DNA of 64,000 bases, taken from an uncultured SAR86 cluster bacterium (GTDB taxonomy: Bacteria > Pseudomonadota > Gammaproteobacteria > Magnimaribacterales > AG-339-G14). Under the pieces are notes generated by a model. It saw only the letters and a program-made list of their open reading frames with translations. It was not told the DNA's origin and did not search any database. This document shows positions 42,731-51,905 of this stretch, piece by piece; position 1 is the stretch's first letter, and each line of letters begins with the position of its first letter. Position numbers and translations under genes: made by a program. The stretch lies in assembly GCA_902614235.1 (NCBI GenBank), contig CACMKG010000001.1, forward strand, positions 404,916 to 468,915, in the 5' to 3' direction.

Positions 42731-43495
42731 ATGTTTGATTTAACAGGCAAAAACGCAATCATTACCGGTTCCTCTAAAGGTATTGGTAAATCCATTGCAA
42801 TGGCAATGGCAAAACAAGGTGCTAATGTTGTAATTTCTAGTAGAAAGGTAGATGTTTGTGAAGCAACAGCTGAAGAAATAAATTCTCTAGAAGATGAAGG
42901 TGCTGGAAAGGCAATTGTTATCCCATGCAATATTTCTGATAAAACAGCTCTTGAAATGCTTGTCGAAGAGACAAGATCTCAATTGGGGCAAATCGATATT
43001 CTGGTTTGCAATGCTGCTACCAATCCTTATTTTGGGTCCATCAAAGATATTACCGACGACGCTTTTGAAAAAATAATGAATAACAATATTAAAAGTAATC
43101 ATAATCTTTGTCAGATGGTTATTCCCGAGATGATGGAGCGTAAAGATGGAAGCATTATCATTGTTTCCTCTATTGGAGGACTTAATGCTAGTCCAGTTAT
43201 AGGTGCTTATAATATTTCTAAAGCCGCTGACATCATGCTGGTAAAAAACTATGCCTTGGAATTTGGACAATACAACATAAGAACTAATGCCATTGCTCCC
43301 GGTTTATTTAAAACAGACTTTGCAAAAGCTCTTTGGGAAAATCCAGAAATACTCAAGCAATCTACTGCTACTTGCCCTATGAAGAGAATAGGAGAACCTG
43401 ATGAAATTGGCGGGGCTGCTGTCTTTTTAGCTTCTCAAGCTGGTAGTTTTGTAAATGGTCACACTTTGGTTATTGACGGCGGAACTGTAGTTTAA
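42731..43495 (+). CDS. Short-chain dehydrogenase/reductase (FabG-like), acyl-CoA operon
   Basis: The 254-residue SDR has TGSSKGIGKSIA, VCNAATN, and catalytic block SSIGGLNASPVIGAYNISKAA with Tyr and Lys, followed by NAIAPGLFKTDFAK and VNGHTLVIDGGT. This is the classical SDR, resembling the DHRS4/FabG branch. I start at ATG 42731; an ATG at 42704 would overlap the crotonase gene by 16 bp and lack a site. AAGGAG at 42718-42723 fits the start chosen. It is followed 2 bp later by the acyl-CoA ligase. Confidence 0.9.
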   Translation: MFDLTGKNAIITGSSKGIGKSIAMAMAKQGANVVISSRKVDVCEATAEEINSLEDEGAGKAIVIPCNISDKTALEMLVEETRSQLGQIDILVCNAATNPYFGSIKDITDDAFEKIMNNNIKSNHNLCQMVIPEMMERKDGSIIIVSSIGGLNASPVIGAYNISKAADIMLVKNYALEFGQYNIRTNAIAPGLFKTDFAKALWENPEILKQSTATCPMKRIGEPDEIGGAAVFLASQAGSFVNGHTLVIDGGTVV

Positions 43496-43497
43496 TA

Positions 43498-45216
43498 ATG
43501 CCAACAAGCAAATTATTTAATACTCAAGGTAGATTGGAACTACTTGAGCAGGTCACCAACGAAGGCTTGTTAAGCCTAGAAAAAGCAAATATAAGAGGAA
43601 ATGAATACTTTGTTTTTAAGGAAGCACCAAGCAACTTAAGAGAATATTATCAGTTAGGTCTTTTGCATGGTGATTGGACTCATATTGTTTATCAGGACGA
43701 AAGATATCAGTTCAACGATACTTTAAGAATTACATCTCAATTAGCTAATACTCTTCAAACAAAATTTAATATACAAAAAGGAGATAGAGTAGCTTTTTCT
43801 ATGAGGAATTATCCCGAATGGATGTTTTGTTACATGGCAATTACTTCCATTGGCGGTGTTGTTGTGCCATTAAACTCTTGGTGGAAAGGTGATGAAATAG
43901 AATATGGATTAAGCAATAGTGAAGCAAAATTATTTATTGGTGACGAAGAAAGATTAGATAGATTAAAAGGAAGACTTAGTGATCTTCCAAAAATTGCAGT
44001 TCGTTCTTCAAAACCTGAATATCAAGATATAGATTTTTATCAAATTATTAAAGATCAATCAGAGACATTTGATAATCCTATTGAAATAGAACCTGAGGAT
44101 GATGCATCTATTATGTATACTTCAGGTAGTACTGGATATCCCAAAGGCGTTGTTCTCACTCACAGAGGAATCATTTTTGCACCTTTTTATTGGATTCTTC
44201 TTACAACCATGGTTAAAGAAGACTCCGATGAGGAAACATTAGCTTTAGAGAAAGCAAATGAAGAGGAACAGGCAGCATCATTAGTCGGTGTGCCATTATT
44301 TCATGTCACCGGTTCTCACGCCCTGTTCTTGCTTTCAATTCCAGTTGGTAGAAAAACTGTTCTCATGTACAAATGGGATCCAGATATTGCATTAGATTTA
44401 GTTGAACAAGAAAAAATTACTGCTTTTACTGGTGTGCCTACTATGTCAGCTGAAATGGTTGAGGCGCAAATTAAAAATCCTAGAGATATTTCAACTTTAA
44501 AAGATCTTTATGGTGGAGGTGCTCCAAGGCCGCCTGAACAAGTAAAAAAACAAAAAGAACATATGCCAGAAACCAATCCTGGTATCGGCTATGGTTTAAC
44601 GGAGACCAATGCTTTAGGTGCTAATAATGCCGGGGATACTTATATCTCAAAACCAATGAGCACCGGTTTTCCTGTTCCCAAAATAATAGAACTTAAAATT
44701 ATTGATGATGAAGGAAACACTTTAGAAACTAATGAAAATGGAGAAGTCTGTATAAAATCGGCTGCTACTTTTAGATGTTATTGGAAAAATCCTGAAGCAA
44801 CAGAAGATTGTCTAGACTCACAAGGCTGGTTTAAAACGGGAGATATTGGTTATTTGGATGAAGACGGATTCCTTTTTATTAATGATAGAAAAAAGGATAT
44901 GGTTATAAGAGGTGGAGAGAATATTGCTTGTCCAGAAGTTGAAGCGGCTATTGCGGAACATCCTGATGTCCTTGAAGCTTCAGTATTTGGTGTGCCTGAC
45001 GAAAGACTGGGTGAAATTTTAGCTACTAATGTTTGCATAAGAGATGAAAGTGAATTAAATGAGACGGATCTTAATAGTTTTTTAGCTACCAAGTTAGCTA
45101 ATTTTAAAATTCCGGCTCACGTCTGGATTCAGAAAGATAAGTTGCCTAGGATCGCATCAGGCAAAATTGCTAAAAAGGACCTTAGAGCTTCGGCTATAAA
45201 ATTATTAGGTAAATAA
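43498..45216 (+). CDS. AMP-dependent acyl-CoA synthetase
   Basis: This 572-residue ligase has the phosphate-binding loop IMYTSGSTGYPKGVVLTH, the A5 motif GYGLTETNA, the A7 region GWFKTGDIGYLDEDGF, A8 NDRKKDMVIRGGENIACPEVE, and the A10 catalytic lysine in PRIASGKIAKKDLR. It activates a carboxylic acid to an acyl-AMP and then the CoA thioester. A 25-residue acidic insert follows A3 (KEDSDEETLALEKANEEEQ). It is embedded in a four-gene acyl-CoA operon, which suggests supply of substrate for the crotonase and SDRs. Substrate is not predictable by eye. Confidence 0.92.
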   Translation: MPTSKLFNTQGRLELLEQVTNEGLLSLEKANIRGNEYFVFKEAPSNLREYYQLGLLHGDWTHIVYQDERYQFNDTLRITSQLANTLQTKFNIQKGDRVAFSMRNYPEWMFCYMAITSIGGVVVPLNSWWKGDEIEYGLSNSEAKLFIGDEERLDRLKGRLSDLPKIAVRSSKPEYQDIDFYQIIKDQSETFDNPIEIEPEDDASIMYTSGSTGYPKGVVLTHRGIIFAPFYWILLTTMVKEDSDEETLALEKANEEEQAASLVGVPLFHVTGSHALFLLSIPVGRKTVLMYKWDPDIALDLVEQEKITAFTGVPTMSAEMVEAQIKNPRDISTLKDLYGGGAPRPPEQVKKQKEHMPETNPGIGYGLTETNALGANNAGDTYISKPMSTGFPVPKIIELKIIDDEGNTLETNENGEVCIKSAATFRCYWKNPEATEDCLDSQGWFKTGDIGYLDEDGFLFINDRKKDMVIRGGENIACPEVEAAIAEHPDVLEASVFGVPDERLGEILATNVCIRDESELNETDLNSFLATKLANFKIPAHVWIQKDKLPRIASGKIAKKDLRASAIKLLGK

Positions 45217-46005
45217 ATGGATATATTGGATTCAAGAGTAGTTGTAACCGGCGGTGCTAATGGAATAGGAAAAGCTTTAGCTAAAGCTTTTATAAAAGAA
45301 AAATCCTCATACGTCTTAATAGTTGATGTAGATGAAGAAAAGTTAGATGAAACAAAGAAAGAACTTAACTGTGACGCTTTAAAAATTGATGTCAGCAAGG
45401 AAGAAGAAATTAAATCTTTGATTAATTATATGAATGAAAAAACTGGAGGGATAGATATTTTTTGTTCTAATGCTGGAATCGGCGGCGTTCCTGGATTTTT
45501 TGATGTCACAACTGAAGATTGGCAAAATATTTGGGAAATCAATGTAATTGGTCATATACATGCTGCTAAACATGTTGTACCACAAATGCTAGAAAGAGGT
45601 AGTGGTTATTTAATGAATACAGCATCTGCCGCAGGTTTGTTAACTCAAATTGGATCAGCGCCCTATTCAGTTACCAAAGCTGCAGCATTGAGTTTAGCTG
45701 AATGGTTAAAAATTACTTATGGCGAAAAAGGCATTGGAGTATCGTGCCTATGTCCTCAAGCAGTAGAAACTGCAATGACGGCTCAAGGTGCGGGCACAGC
45801 TGGAGTAGACGGTATGATATCAGCTGATGAATGTGCATTAGATGTAATAGATGCAATTAAAAAAGAACGTTTTTTGGTTACTCCTCATAAAGAAGTGCTT
45901 GAATATATCCAAAGAAAATCTTCGGACTATGACCGTTGGATATCAGGAATGCAAAGGCTTCAAAAAAAGTTTGAAGATTTTTATAATAAGTTTAATCTGA
46001 GCTAA
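45217..46005 (+). CDS. Short-chain dehydrogenase/reductase, second in acyl-CoA operon
   Basis: The 262-residue SDR has TGGANGIGKALAKAF, SNAGIGGVP, catalytic block TASAAGLLTQIGSAPYSVTKAA, and CLCPQAVETAMT. Its ATG follows the ligase stop with no gap. The C-terminal part (VTPHKEVLEYIQRKSSDYDRWISGM) is longer than in FabG and resembles SDRs that act on bulky alcohols. It presumably oxidises a hydroxy intermediate of the same route. Its end overlaps a convergent lipoprotein gene by 14 bp. Confidence 0.87.
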   Translation: MDILDSRVVVTGGANGIGKALAKAFIKEKSSYVLIVDVDEEKLDETKKELNCDALKIDVSKEEEIKSLINYMNEKTGGIDIFCSNAGIGGVPGFFDVTTEDWQNIWEINVIGHIHAAKHVVPQMLERGSGYLMNTASAAGLLTQIGSAPYSVTKAAALSLAEWLKITYGEKGIGVSCLCPQAVETAMTAQGAGTAGVDGMISADECALDVIDAIKKERFLVTPHKEVLEYIQRKSSDYDRWISGMQRLQKKFEDFYNKFNLS

Positions 46006-46333
46006 TACAATTTCTAGCCAACAAATAAGTAGCCTTATTTAATTTTCCACTTAAGCCCCAGATTCTACATATTGGGTATCCATCAGTTCTAGAAATCAGA
46101 TCAAAACCATTCACAGTAATCCTATCAATATAAGAGTTATCCTGAAGATTATAAATCTCAAGCACACCTCCGACGTATGCAGATTTAACTCCTACATCTA
46201 CAAAATAATATGCATTTTCACCATTAAAATAATCTAACTCATCTTGCCATTCAATTTTATTTCTACTAACTTCATTACTACACGAAGTTAGGACTATTAA
46301 AATAAATACGAAGGTCAAATTGAAATTTTTCAT
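45992..46333 (-). CDS. Small lipoprotein, unknown
   Basis: The 113-residue protein has a signal peptide with a lipobox-like end, LTSCSNEV (C18). The mature part is beta-rich (AYYFVDVGVKSAYVGGVLEIY, SYIDRITVNGFDLI) and has two further cysteines (PICRIW and ARNCISS) that could pair. I do not recognise the family. It is transcribed from a 14-bp divergent gap shared with the TIGR02206 gene, so its promoter must overlap that gene's start. Confidence 0.65.
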   Translation of the reverse strand: MKNFNLTFVFILIVLTSCSNEVSRNKIEWQDELDYFNGENAYYFVDVGVKSAYVGGVLEIYNLQDNSYIDRITVNGFDLISRTDGYPICRIWGLSGKLNKATYLLARNCISSD

Positions 46334-46347
46334 ATAAAATTAATTAT

Positions 46348-47073
46348 ATGTTTGAAGCAGAAGAATTTAAAATTTTCGGGTTTGAACATTTATTTACCAT
46401 TGCATTGATAATCGGGATTTCCATTTTAATCCCTATTGTTTTAAAAACATCTAAAGAATCAACCAAAAATAAGATATCGATAGTTATTGCTTTCATAATT
46501 TTAATCAATGAATTAACAAAGCCGTTCTATTATCCTGCTTTATACCCAGAGAGATTTTTCTTTATCTCAACTCTTCCATTACATTTATGCAATCTCGCTT
46601 CTATATTTGTTGCGATTTTCTTAATATTTAAAACAAGGTTTTTCTTTAGTATTTCTTTTTTTTGGGGTATTTCAGGAGTTCTAATGGCTTTAACTCAACC
46701 TGATTTTCCTTTCGACTTTCCTCATTTACATTTTATTTTATTTAATTTTAGTCATGGTCTTTTACTATTTGCCATTTGTTTTGCCTCTATTACTTTAGGC
46801 AATAAACCTGATTTCAAATCTTTTCAGGATACAATTTTCTATAGCATTCCGATCGTTTTAGTTATTTATGTAGTCAATTTAACAATTAATTACTTCTCCA
46901 CTGATACTGTTGCAAACTACATGTATTTAATTGAATTTCCTTTAGGAGAAAACCTCACTAGATTTATGCCTGATCCCCCTTTTCACTTATTTATCTTTCT
47001 ACCTATTGCTATATTACTTTTCTTCATAACTTATTTACCTTTTTATTTGAAAGAGAGGTTTTTTAGTCATTAA
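46348..47073 (+). CDS. TIGR02206 (YwaF-like) family membrane protein
   Basis: The 241-residue protein has about seven hydrophobic segments and the family pattern FGFEHLFTIALII at the N-terminus, TLPLHLCNLASIFVAIFL in the second helix pair, FFWGISGVLMALTQPD, and HFILFNFSHGLLLF. Histidine and asparagine positions in PLHLCN and FSHG are the conserved ones. No function is established for the family. It stands alone on the + strand before oligopeptidase A (25-bp gap). Confidence 0.75.
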   Translation: MFEAEEFKIFGFEHLFTIALIIGISILIPIVLKTSKESTKNKISIVIAFIILINELTKPFYYPALYPERFFFISTLPLHLCNLASIFVAIFLIFKTRFFFSISFFWGISGVLMALTQPDFPFDFPHLHFILFNFSHGLLLFAICFASITLGNKPDFKSFQDTIFYSIPIVLVIYVVNLTINYFSTDTVANYMYLIEFPLGENLTRFMPDPPFHLFIFLPIAILLFFITYLPFYLKERFFSH

Positions 47074-47098
47074 TTGAATAAATCTATAAAATTAATCC

Positions 47099-49120
47099 AT
47101 GAATAATCCGCTATTGAAAGAATTTAAAAATGAATATGGAATTCCTCCATTTGAATTAATTAAAGAAGAACATTACATACCTGCTTTTGATAAAGCTATA
47201 GAAGAGCACGCTAAAGAAATTAAATTAATTATCGATAACAAGGAAACTCCTACTTTTGAAAATACAATCAATGCACTTGAAAATTCTGGTGAACTCTTAA
47301 GTAAAGTCAGCAGAGTTTTTTATAATCTTCTCTCTGCTCATTCAAATGACAACTTAAATAAAATCGCTTCTGAAATAAGCCCAAAACTGTCCAGACACAA
47401 TGACAGTATTTCTTTGAATCAAGATTTATTTATCAAAATAAAAAAAGTACATGAAGATAAAGACCCTTTAAATGATGAACAGCAAAGATTGGTACAAATA
47501 ATTTTTGACAATTTTAAGTTAAGAGGTTCTTTATTAGATGACGGCAATAGAGAAGTCTTAAAATCAATGAATGAGAAGTTGTCTTCTCTTTCTTTGAAGT
47601 TTAATCAAAACACTCTTAAAGAGACCAATAATTTTCAATTGATTATTTCTGATCCTAATGAGTTAGACGGCTTGCCTGAGGATTTGATTGAATTAGGAAA
47701 AAAACAAGCAGAAGCAGAACAGATCAAGAATTGCTGGCTTTTCAAAGCTAGTAGAGAAAATTTATATCCTTTTTTAACTTTCTCCAATAACAGATCCCTA
47801 AGAGAAAAAATTTATAAAGGCTATATATCAAGAGGTAAGAACAAAAATTCTGAAAATAATGAATCTCTGATTAAAGAGATGCATTCTCTTAGAAAACAAA
47901 AGGCAAACCTTCTTGGGTTTGATTGTCACGCTGATTTAGCGCTTCAAAATAGTATGGCTGAAACAACAGGCAATGTTTCAGATTTATTGAATCAAGTTTG
48001 GAAACCGGCAAAAAAGAGAGCCGATGAAGAAATTATCGAAATGCAAAAACTAATCCAAAAAGAAGGAAATAATTTTCAGTTAGAAGCATGGGATTGGTGG
48101 TTTTATTCAGAAAAAGTTAGAAAAGATAAATACGATTTCTCTGAAGAAGATATGAAGCCTTTTTTGTCTCTAGAGAATATTAAAACTGCAGCCTTTACAA
48201 CTGCCGAACGATTATTTGATATTAAGTTTATTAAATTAAGTGAATATCCCAAATATCATGAGAAAGTGGAAGCTTATAAAGTTATAGATAGTGATAAAAA
48301 TATTGTCGGAATTTTTCTTACTGATTACTTTGCTCGTCCCTCTAAGCAAGGCGGTGCTTGGATGACTAGTTATAGAGATCAAAGCAAGAACAATGGCGTC
48401 AAATATCCGATAATTATAAATGTTTGTAATTTTCCTATTCCCACTAAAAATAAACCCTCTTTGTTAAATTTTGAACATGCTATTACTTTGTTCCATGAAT
48501 TTGGGCATGCTCTTCATGGTTTGCTATCCGATGTAACTTACCCATCTCTATCCGGTACAAGTGTTCCAAGAGATTATGTTGAGTTCCCATCTCAAATGAT
48601 GGAAAACTGGATAAGAAATCCTGAAGTCTTAAATGAATTTGCACAACATTTTGAAACAGGTGAAAAAATCCCTGAAGATTTAATGAATAAATATTTAAAT
48701 TGTCAAAAATTTAATCAGGGTTTCGCTACTACAGAATATTTAGCAGCTTCTTTTTTGGATTTAGCTTGGCACACTTCAGACAAAGACATTACAGATATTG
48801 ATGGCTTTGAGGAAGAACTTTTTAATAGCATTAATAAACCTAAAGAAATAGATAGTAGGTACGGTAGTACTTATTTCAATCATATTTTTTCTGGTGGCTA
48901 CTCATCTAGTTACTACAGTTATATGTGGTCAGAAGTCTTGGATTCTTCTGCTTTTGAAGTTTTTGAAAAAAACGGTATATACGACAAATCCTCAGGACAG
49001 AAATTAAAAGAGTTTGTTTACTCTTCAGGAAACTCCAAAGATCTTATGGAGCAATTTATAAGGTTCAATGGAAAAGAGCCTGATCCGAAAAGATTGTTAG
49101 AAAAAAGAGGATTGGCTTAA
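47099..49120 (+). CDS. prlC: Oligopeptidase A (M3 zinc metallopeptidase)
   Basis: The 673-residue protein has the M3 zinc site LFHEFGHALHGLLSD around residue 465 (HExxH) with the third ligand in the following EFPSQMMENW. Other family blocks are IPPFELIKEEHYIPAFDKAI at the N-terminus, FDCHADLALQNSMAE and GGAWMTSYRDQ. It degrades short peptides in the cytoplasm, including cleaved signal peptides, and is the size of E. coli PrlC (680). No signal peptide is present. A GST gene follows 11 bp later. Confidence 0.95.
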   Translation: MNNPLLKEFKNEYGIPPFELIKEEHYIPAFDKAIEEHAKEIKLIIDNKETPTFENTINALENSGELLSKVSRVFYNLLSAHSNDNLNKIASEISPKLSRHNDSISLNQDLFIKIKKVHEDKDPLNDEQQRLVQIIFDNFKLRGSLLDDGNREVLKSMNEKLSSLSLKFNQNTLKETNNFQLIISDPNELDGLPEDLIELGKKQAEAEQIKNCWLFKASRENLYPFLTFSNNRSLREKIYKGYISRGKNKNSENNESLIKEMHSLRKQKANLLGFDCHADLALQNSMAETTGNVSDLLNQVWKPAKKRADEEIIEMQKLIQKEGNNFQLEAWDWWFYSEKVRKDKYDFSEEDMKPFLSLENIKTAAFTTAERLFDIKFIKLSEYPKYHEKVEAYKVIDSDKNIVGIFLTDYFARPSKQGGAWMTSYRDQSKNNGVKYPIIINVCNFPIPTKNKPSLLNFEHAITLFHEFGHALHGLLSDVTYPSLSGTSVPRDYVEFPSQMMENWIRNPEVLNEFAQHFETGEKIPEDLMNKYLNCQKFNQGFATTEYLAASFLDLAWHTSDKDITDIDGFEEELFNSINKPKEIDSRYGSTYFNHIFSGGYSSSYYSYMWSEVLDSSAFEVFEKNGIYDKSSGQKLKEFVYSSGNSKDLMEQFIRFNGKEPDPKRLLEKRGLA

Positions 49121-49131
49121 ATCTTTCTTAA

Positions 49132-50145
49132 ATGTATAAATTATTTGGGCTAGAAATATCCCCTTATACTCTTAAGATTAAGTCCTACTTAAACTATAAA
49201 AGAATTAAATACAGATGGATTAAAAACCCAAAATCTAAAGAGCTTCATAAATTAGCGCAACTACCCTTCATTCCTTTACTTTTAACTGATAACAATGAAG
49301 TGCTGCAAGACTCTACTAATATAATTGAAAAAATTGAACCCAACTATTCAAACAATTCCATTTACCCGGAAGATTCAAGATTAATTTTTATTTCGTCCTT
49401 GCTGGAAGAATATGCTGATGAGTGGATGGTTAAACACTTATTTAATTATCGATGGACCTACGAAGCTGACCAAAATTTAGCATCTAAACGCATAGCAGCA
49501 TCTTCGATTCCTTTTTATATAAGATACCTTCCTATAATTTCTGAGTTAGCTCTTGAAAAAACATCTCAAGATATAAAAAATAAATATTCGAATATGGCTT
49601 CAACTACTTATGGAATCAATGATGAAAACAAAGAACTAGTGGAAAGATCTTTCAAAAGATTAATAGATTTATTAGAAAATCATTTCAGTAAATTTTCTTA
49701 TCTATTTGGCGGACGTCCATCGATGGCAGATTTTGGTTTTTGGGGACATCTTTATGGATCTTGGATGGATATTACTGCTAGGAATTTCATTAATCAAAGA
49801 CCCAATTTAGTAAAATGGTTAAAAAGAATGGAAAATCCAAGAATTGAAGGAGATTTTCTAGGATGGAGCGACATGCACCTGACAATTGAACCCATTTTAG
49901 AAAAAGAGATTGCTAGTTTATTTTTACCATGGTCCGACGCTAATTACGTTGCTCTTAATGAGAAAAAAAATACTTTTTCTGTTTTTCTAGAGGGAAAATC
50001 TTTTAATCAAACTACACAAAAATCTCATGCTAAATCTTTAAAAGAACTTAGATTGAAATATAATGAATATGATTTAAAAGAGTCAATAAAACCTATCCTG
50101 AATAATTCGGGATGTTTAAAATTTTTAGATGTGGGGGAAAAATGA
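49132..50145 (+). CDS. Glutathione S-transferase-like protein (thioredoxin-fold N-terminus)
   Basis: The 337-residue protein has a GST N-terminal domain (YKLFGLEISPYTLKIKSYL, with the SPYT motif and the conserved cis-proline near LPFIPLL, then DST). An all-helical C-terminal domain contains FGGRPSMADFGFWGHLYG, the N-capping box motif of GSTs. It is about 110 residues longer than a typical GST, with an extra tail. The stop overlaps the acyl-CoA ligase ATG by 4 bp, so the two are coupled. It may conjugate or isomerise a lipid-derived electrophile (inference). Confidence 0.8.
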   Translation: MYKLFGLEISPYTLKIKSYLNYKRIKYRWIKNPKSKELHKLAQLPFIPLLLTDNNEVLQDSTNIIEKIEPNYSNNSIYPEDSRLIFISSLLEEYADEWMVKHLFNYRWTYEADQNLASKRIAASSIPFYIRYLPIISELALEKTSQDIKNKYSNMASTTYGINDENKELVERSFKRLIDLLENHFSKFSYLFGGRPSMADFGFWGHLYGSWMDITARNFINQRPNLVKWLKRMENPRIEGDFLGWSDMHLTIEPILEKEIASLFLPWSDANYVALNEKKNTFSVFLEGKSFNQTTQKSHAKSLKELRLKYNEYDLKESIKPILNNSGCLKFLDVGEK

Positions 50146-51905
50146 GTTTAAAGTGGGCTGTAAACGGACTATTAGATGATATTTATTTTTATGCACAAGG
50201 TATTCCAAGATTACTTGTTACTTGGAAGCCAGAAAATGAATTATCTATTTTAAAATTCTTCGAAAACAATGTTAAAAAGTACCCTAACGAAACAGCATTT
50301 ATCTTCAAAGATCAAGAAATAACCTGGTTAGAAGCGGACATAAAAGTTTCTGAATATGGAGCTTATTTGCAAAGTGAAGGAATCGAAAAAGGTGACTGTT
50401 TTGCTTTGTTAATGGATAACTGTCCTGATTTTTTGATGCTTCTTTTAGCAGCACACAGAATCGGAGCAATTGCAGCATTAATTAACACAACAGTAACAGG
50501 AGAAGGATTGAAGCATGTTGTCACTATTGTCGATGCAAAAGCCGTAGTATTGGGAGCTTCTCATATAGACAAATTCAATTCTTCGATGCCAGAGTCAGAA
50601 TTGCAAGCGTTAAATATTTATGCAATTGAAGATTCGCAAAAAATTCCTAATGAATACGTTGATATTAATGAACAGTCCAAAGGTTTTAAAGACGTAAAAA
50701 GTCATAATTTAAAAATTAAAGATGTTGGAATGTATATTTATACATCTGGTACAACAGGTCTTCCAAAAGCAGCACTCATCACGAACGGAAGAGCAGTTAA
50801 AACAAGTTATGCTGGTCAATTCTTTGGATTTAGAGCAAAACAAAAAGATATTCTTTATTTAACCCTGCCCCTTTATCACGCTACGGGTCTTTTGTGGTCC
50901 TGGGCAGGTTGCTTGCGAGGAGGCGCAACGACAGTAATTAAAGAAAAGTTTTCTGCTTCTGAATTTTGGCCAGACGTACGAAAACATAAAGTAACTATGT
51001 TTGGATATGTTGGAGAACTTTGTCGATATCTTATGAATGTTGAGCCAAATAAAGATGATAAAAGTCATAATTTAAGGGTTATTTCTGGTAATGGCTTGCG
51101 ACCAGATATTTGGGAAAAATTTCAATCTAGATTTGGTATTCCAAGTATAAGAGAGTTATATGGTGCCACTGAAGGAGTTGGTGCTTTAGTTAATACACAC
51201 GGAAGACCAGGGATGGTAGGACGTTATATGCGTGGTTCATTAGTGATCAAGTGTGATCAAGAGACTGGAGAGCCTATTAGAAATGATCAAGGATATTGTG
51301 AATCGGTTGGTGTAGGAGAAACTGGTCTATTCATTTCAGCATTATCAAAGATAGCTACTTTTGAAGGGTATTTGGATAAACAAGCTTCCAACAAAAAAAT
51401 TATGAGTGATGTCTTTGAAAAAGGTGATCTTTGGTTTAATTCTGGAGATCTTTTGATCAGACATGAAAATAATTGGCTCTCTTTTGCTGACAGGGTTGGA
51501 GATACTTATAGATGGAAAAGTGAAAATGTTTCGACAATGGAAGTAGCTGCAATTGTTAATAAATATGATCAAGTATTAGACTCAAATGTTTATGGTGTTG
51601 AAATTAAATCAGCGGAAGGAAGAGCTGGAATGGCTTTATTGAGCGTAACAGATGAGTTTAATTTCAACGAATTTTCTGAGCATATAGAGAAAAACTTAAA
51701 TGCTTTTCAACTTCCATATTTTTTAAGAATTACTGAAACAATGAAAACAACTGGTACTTTTAAACATCAAAAAGAAGATTTAAAAAAACAAGGATTTGAT
51801 CCTGAATTAATTGAAGACAAACTATATTTCTATCAAAAAGGGAATTATATAGAGATGAATAATGAGCTATATAATCGTATTCAATCAGGTGAGGAACGAT
51901 TTTAA
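50142..51905 (+). CDS. Fatty-acid transport protein-like (very-long-chain) acyl-CoA synthetase
   Basis: The 587-residue ligase resembles the FATP/SLC27 branch. The N-terminal block reads LSILKFFENNVKKYPNETAF, the AMP site MYIYTSGTTGLPKAALITNGRA, then TLPLYHATGLLWSWAGCL, IRELYGATEGVGALVNTHGRPGM, WFNSGDLLI, FADRVGDTYRWKSENVSTMEV, and the C-terminal lysine in TGTFKHQKEDL. The motif GDTYRWKSENVST is diagnostic. It activates long or very long chains or bulky acids. The start is ATG 50142, preceded by GGGGGAAA; a frame from 50112 would extend into the GST gene. Confidence 0.9.
   Translation: MSLKWAVNGLLDDIYFYAQGIPRLLVTWKPENELSILKFFENNVKKYPNETAFIFKDQEITWLEADIKVSEYGAYLQSEGIEKGDCFALLMDNCPDFLMLLLAAHRIGAIAALINTTVTGEGLKHVVTIVDAKAVVLGASHIDKFNSSMPESELQALNIYAIEDSQKIPNEYVDINEQSKGFKDVKSHNLKIKDVGMYIYTSGTTGLPKAALITNGRAVKTSYAGQFFGFRAKQKDILYLTLPLYHATGLLWSWAGCLRGGATTVIKEKFSASEFWPDVRKHKVTMFGYVGELCRYLMNVEPNKDDKSHNLRVISGNGLRPDIWEKFQSRFGIPSIRELYGATEGVGALVNTHGRPGMVGRYMRGSLVIKCDQETGEPIRNDQGYCESVGVGETGLFISALSKIATFEGYLDKQASNKKIMSDVFEKGDLWFNSGDLLIRHENNWLSFADRVGDTYRWKSENVSTMEVAAIVNKYDQVLDSNVYGVEIKSAEGRAGMALLSVTDEFNFNEFSEHIEKNLNAFQLPYFLRITETMKTTGTFKHQKEDLKKQGFDPELIEDKLYFYQKGNYIEMNNELYNRIQSGEERF

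Noticed and set aside
50112-50141. Longer start for the FATP-like ligase
   Set aside because: The ATG at 50142 follows GGGGGAAA and overlaps the GST stop by 4 bp, as usual here; the extension is the GST gene's coding sequence in another frame.
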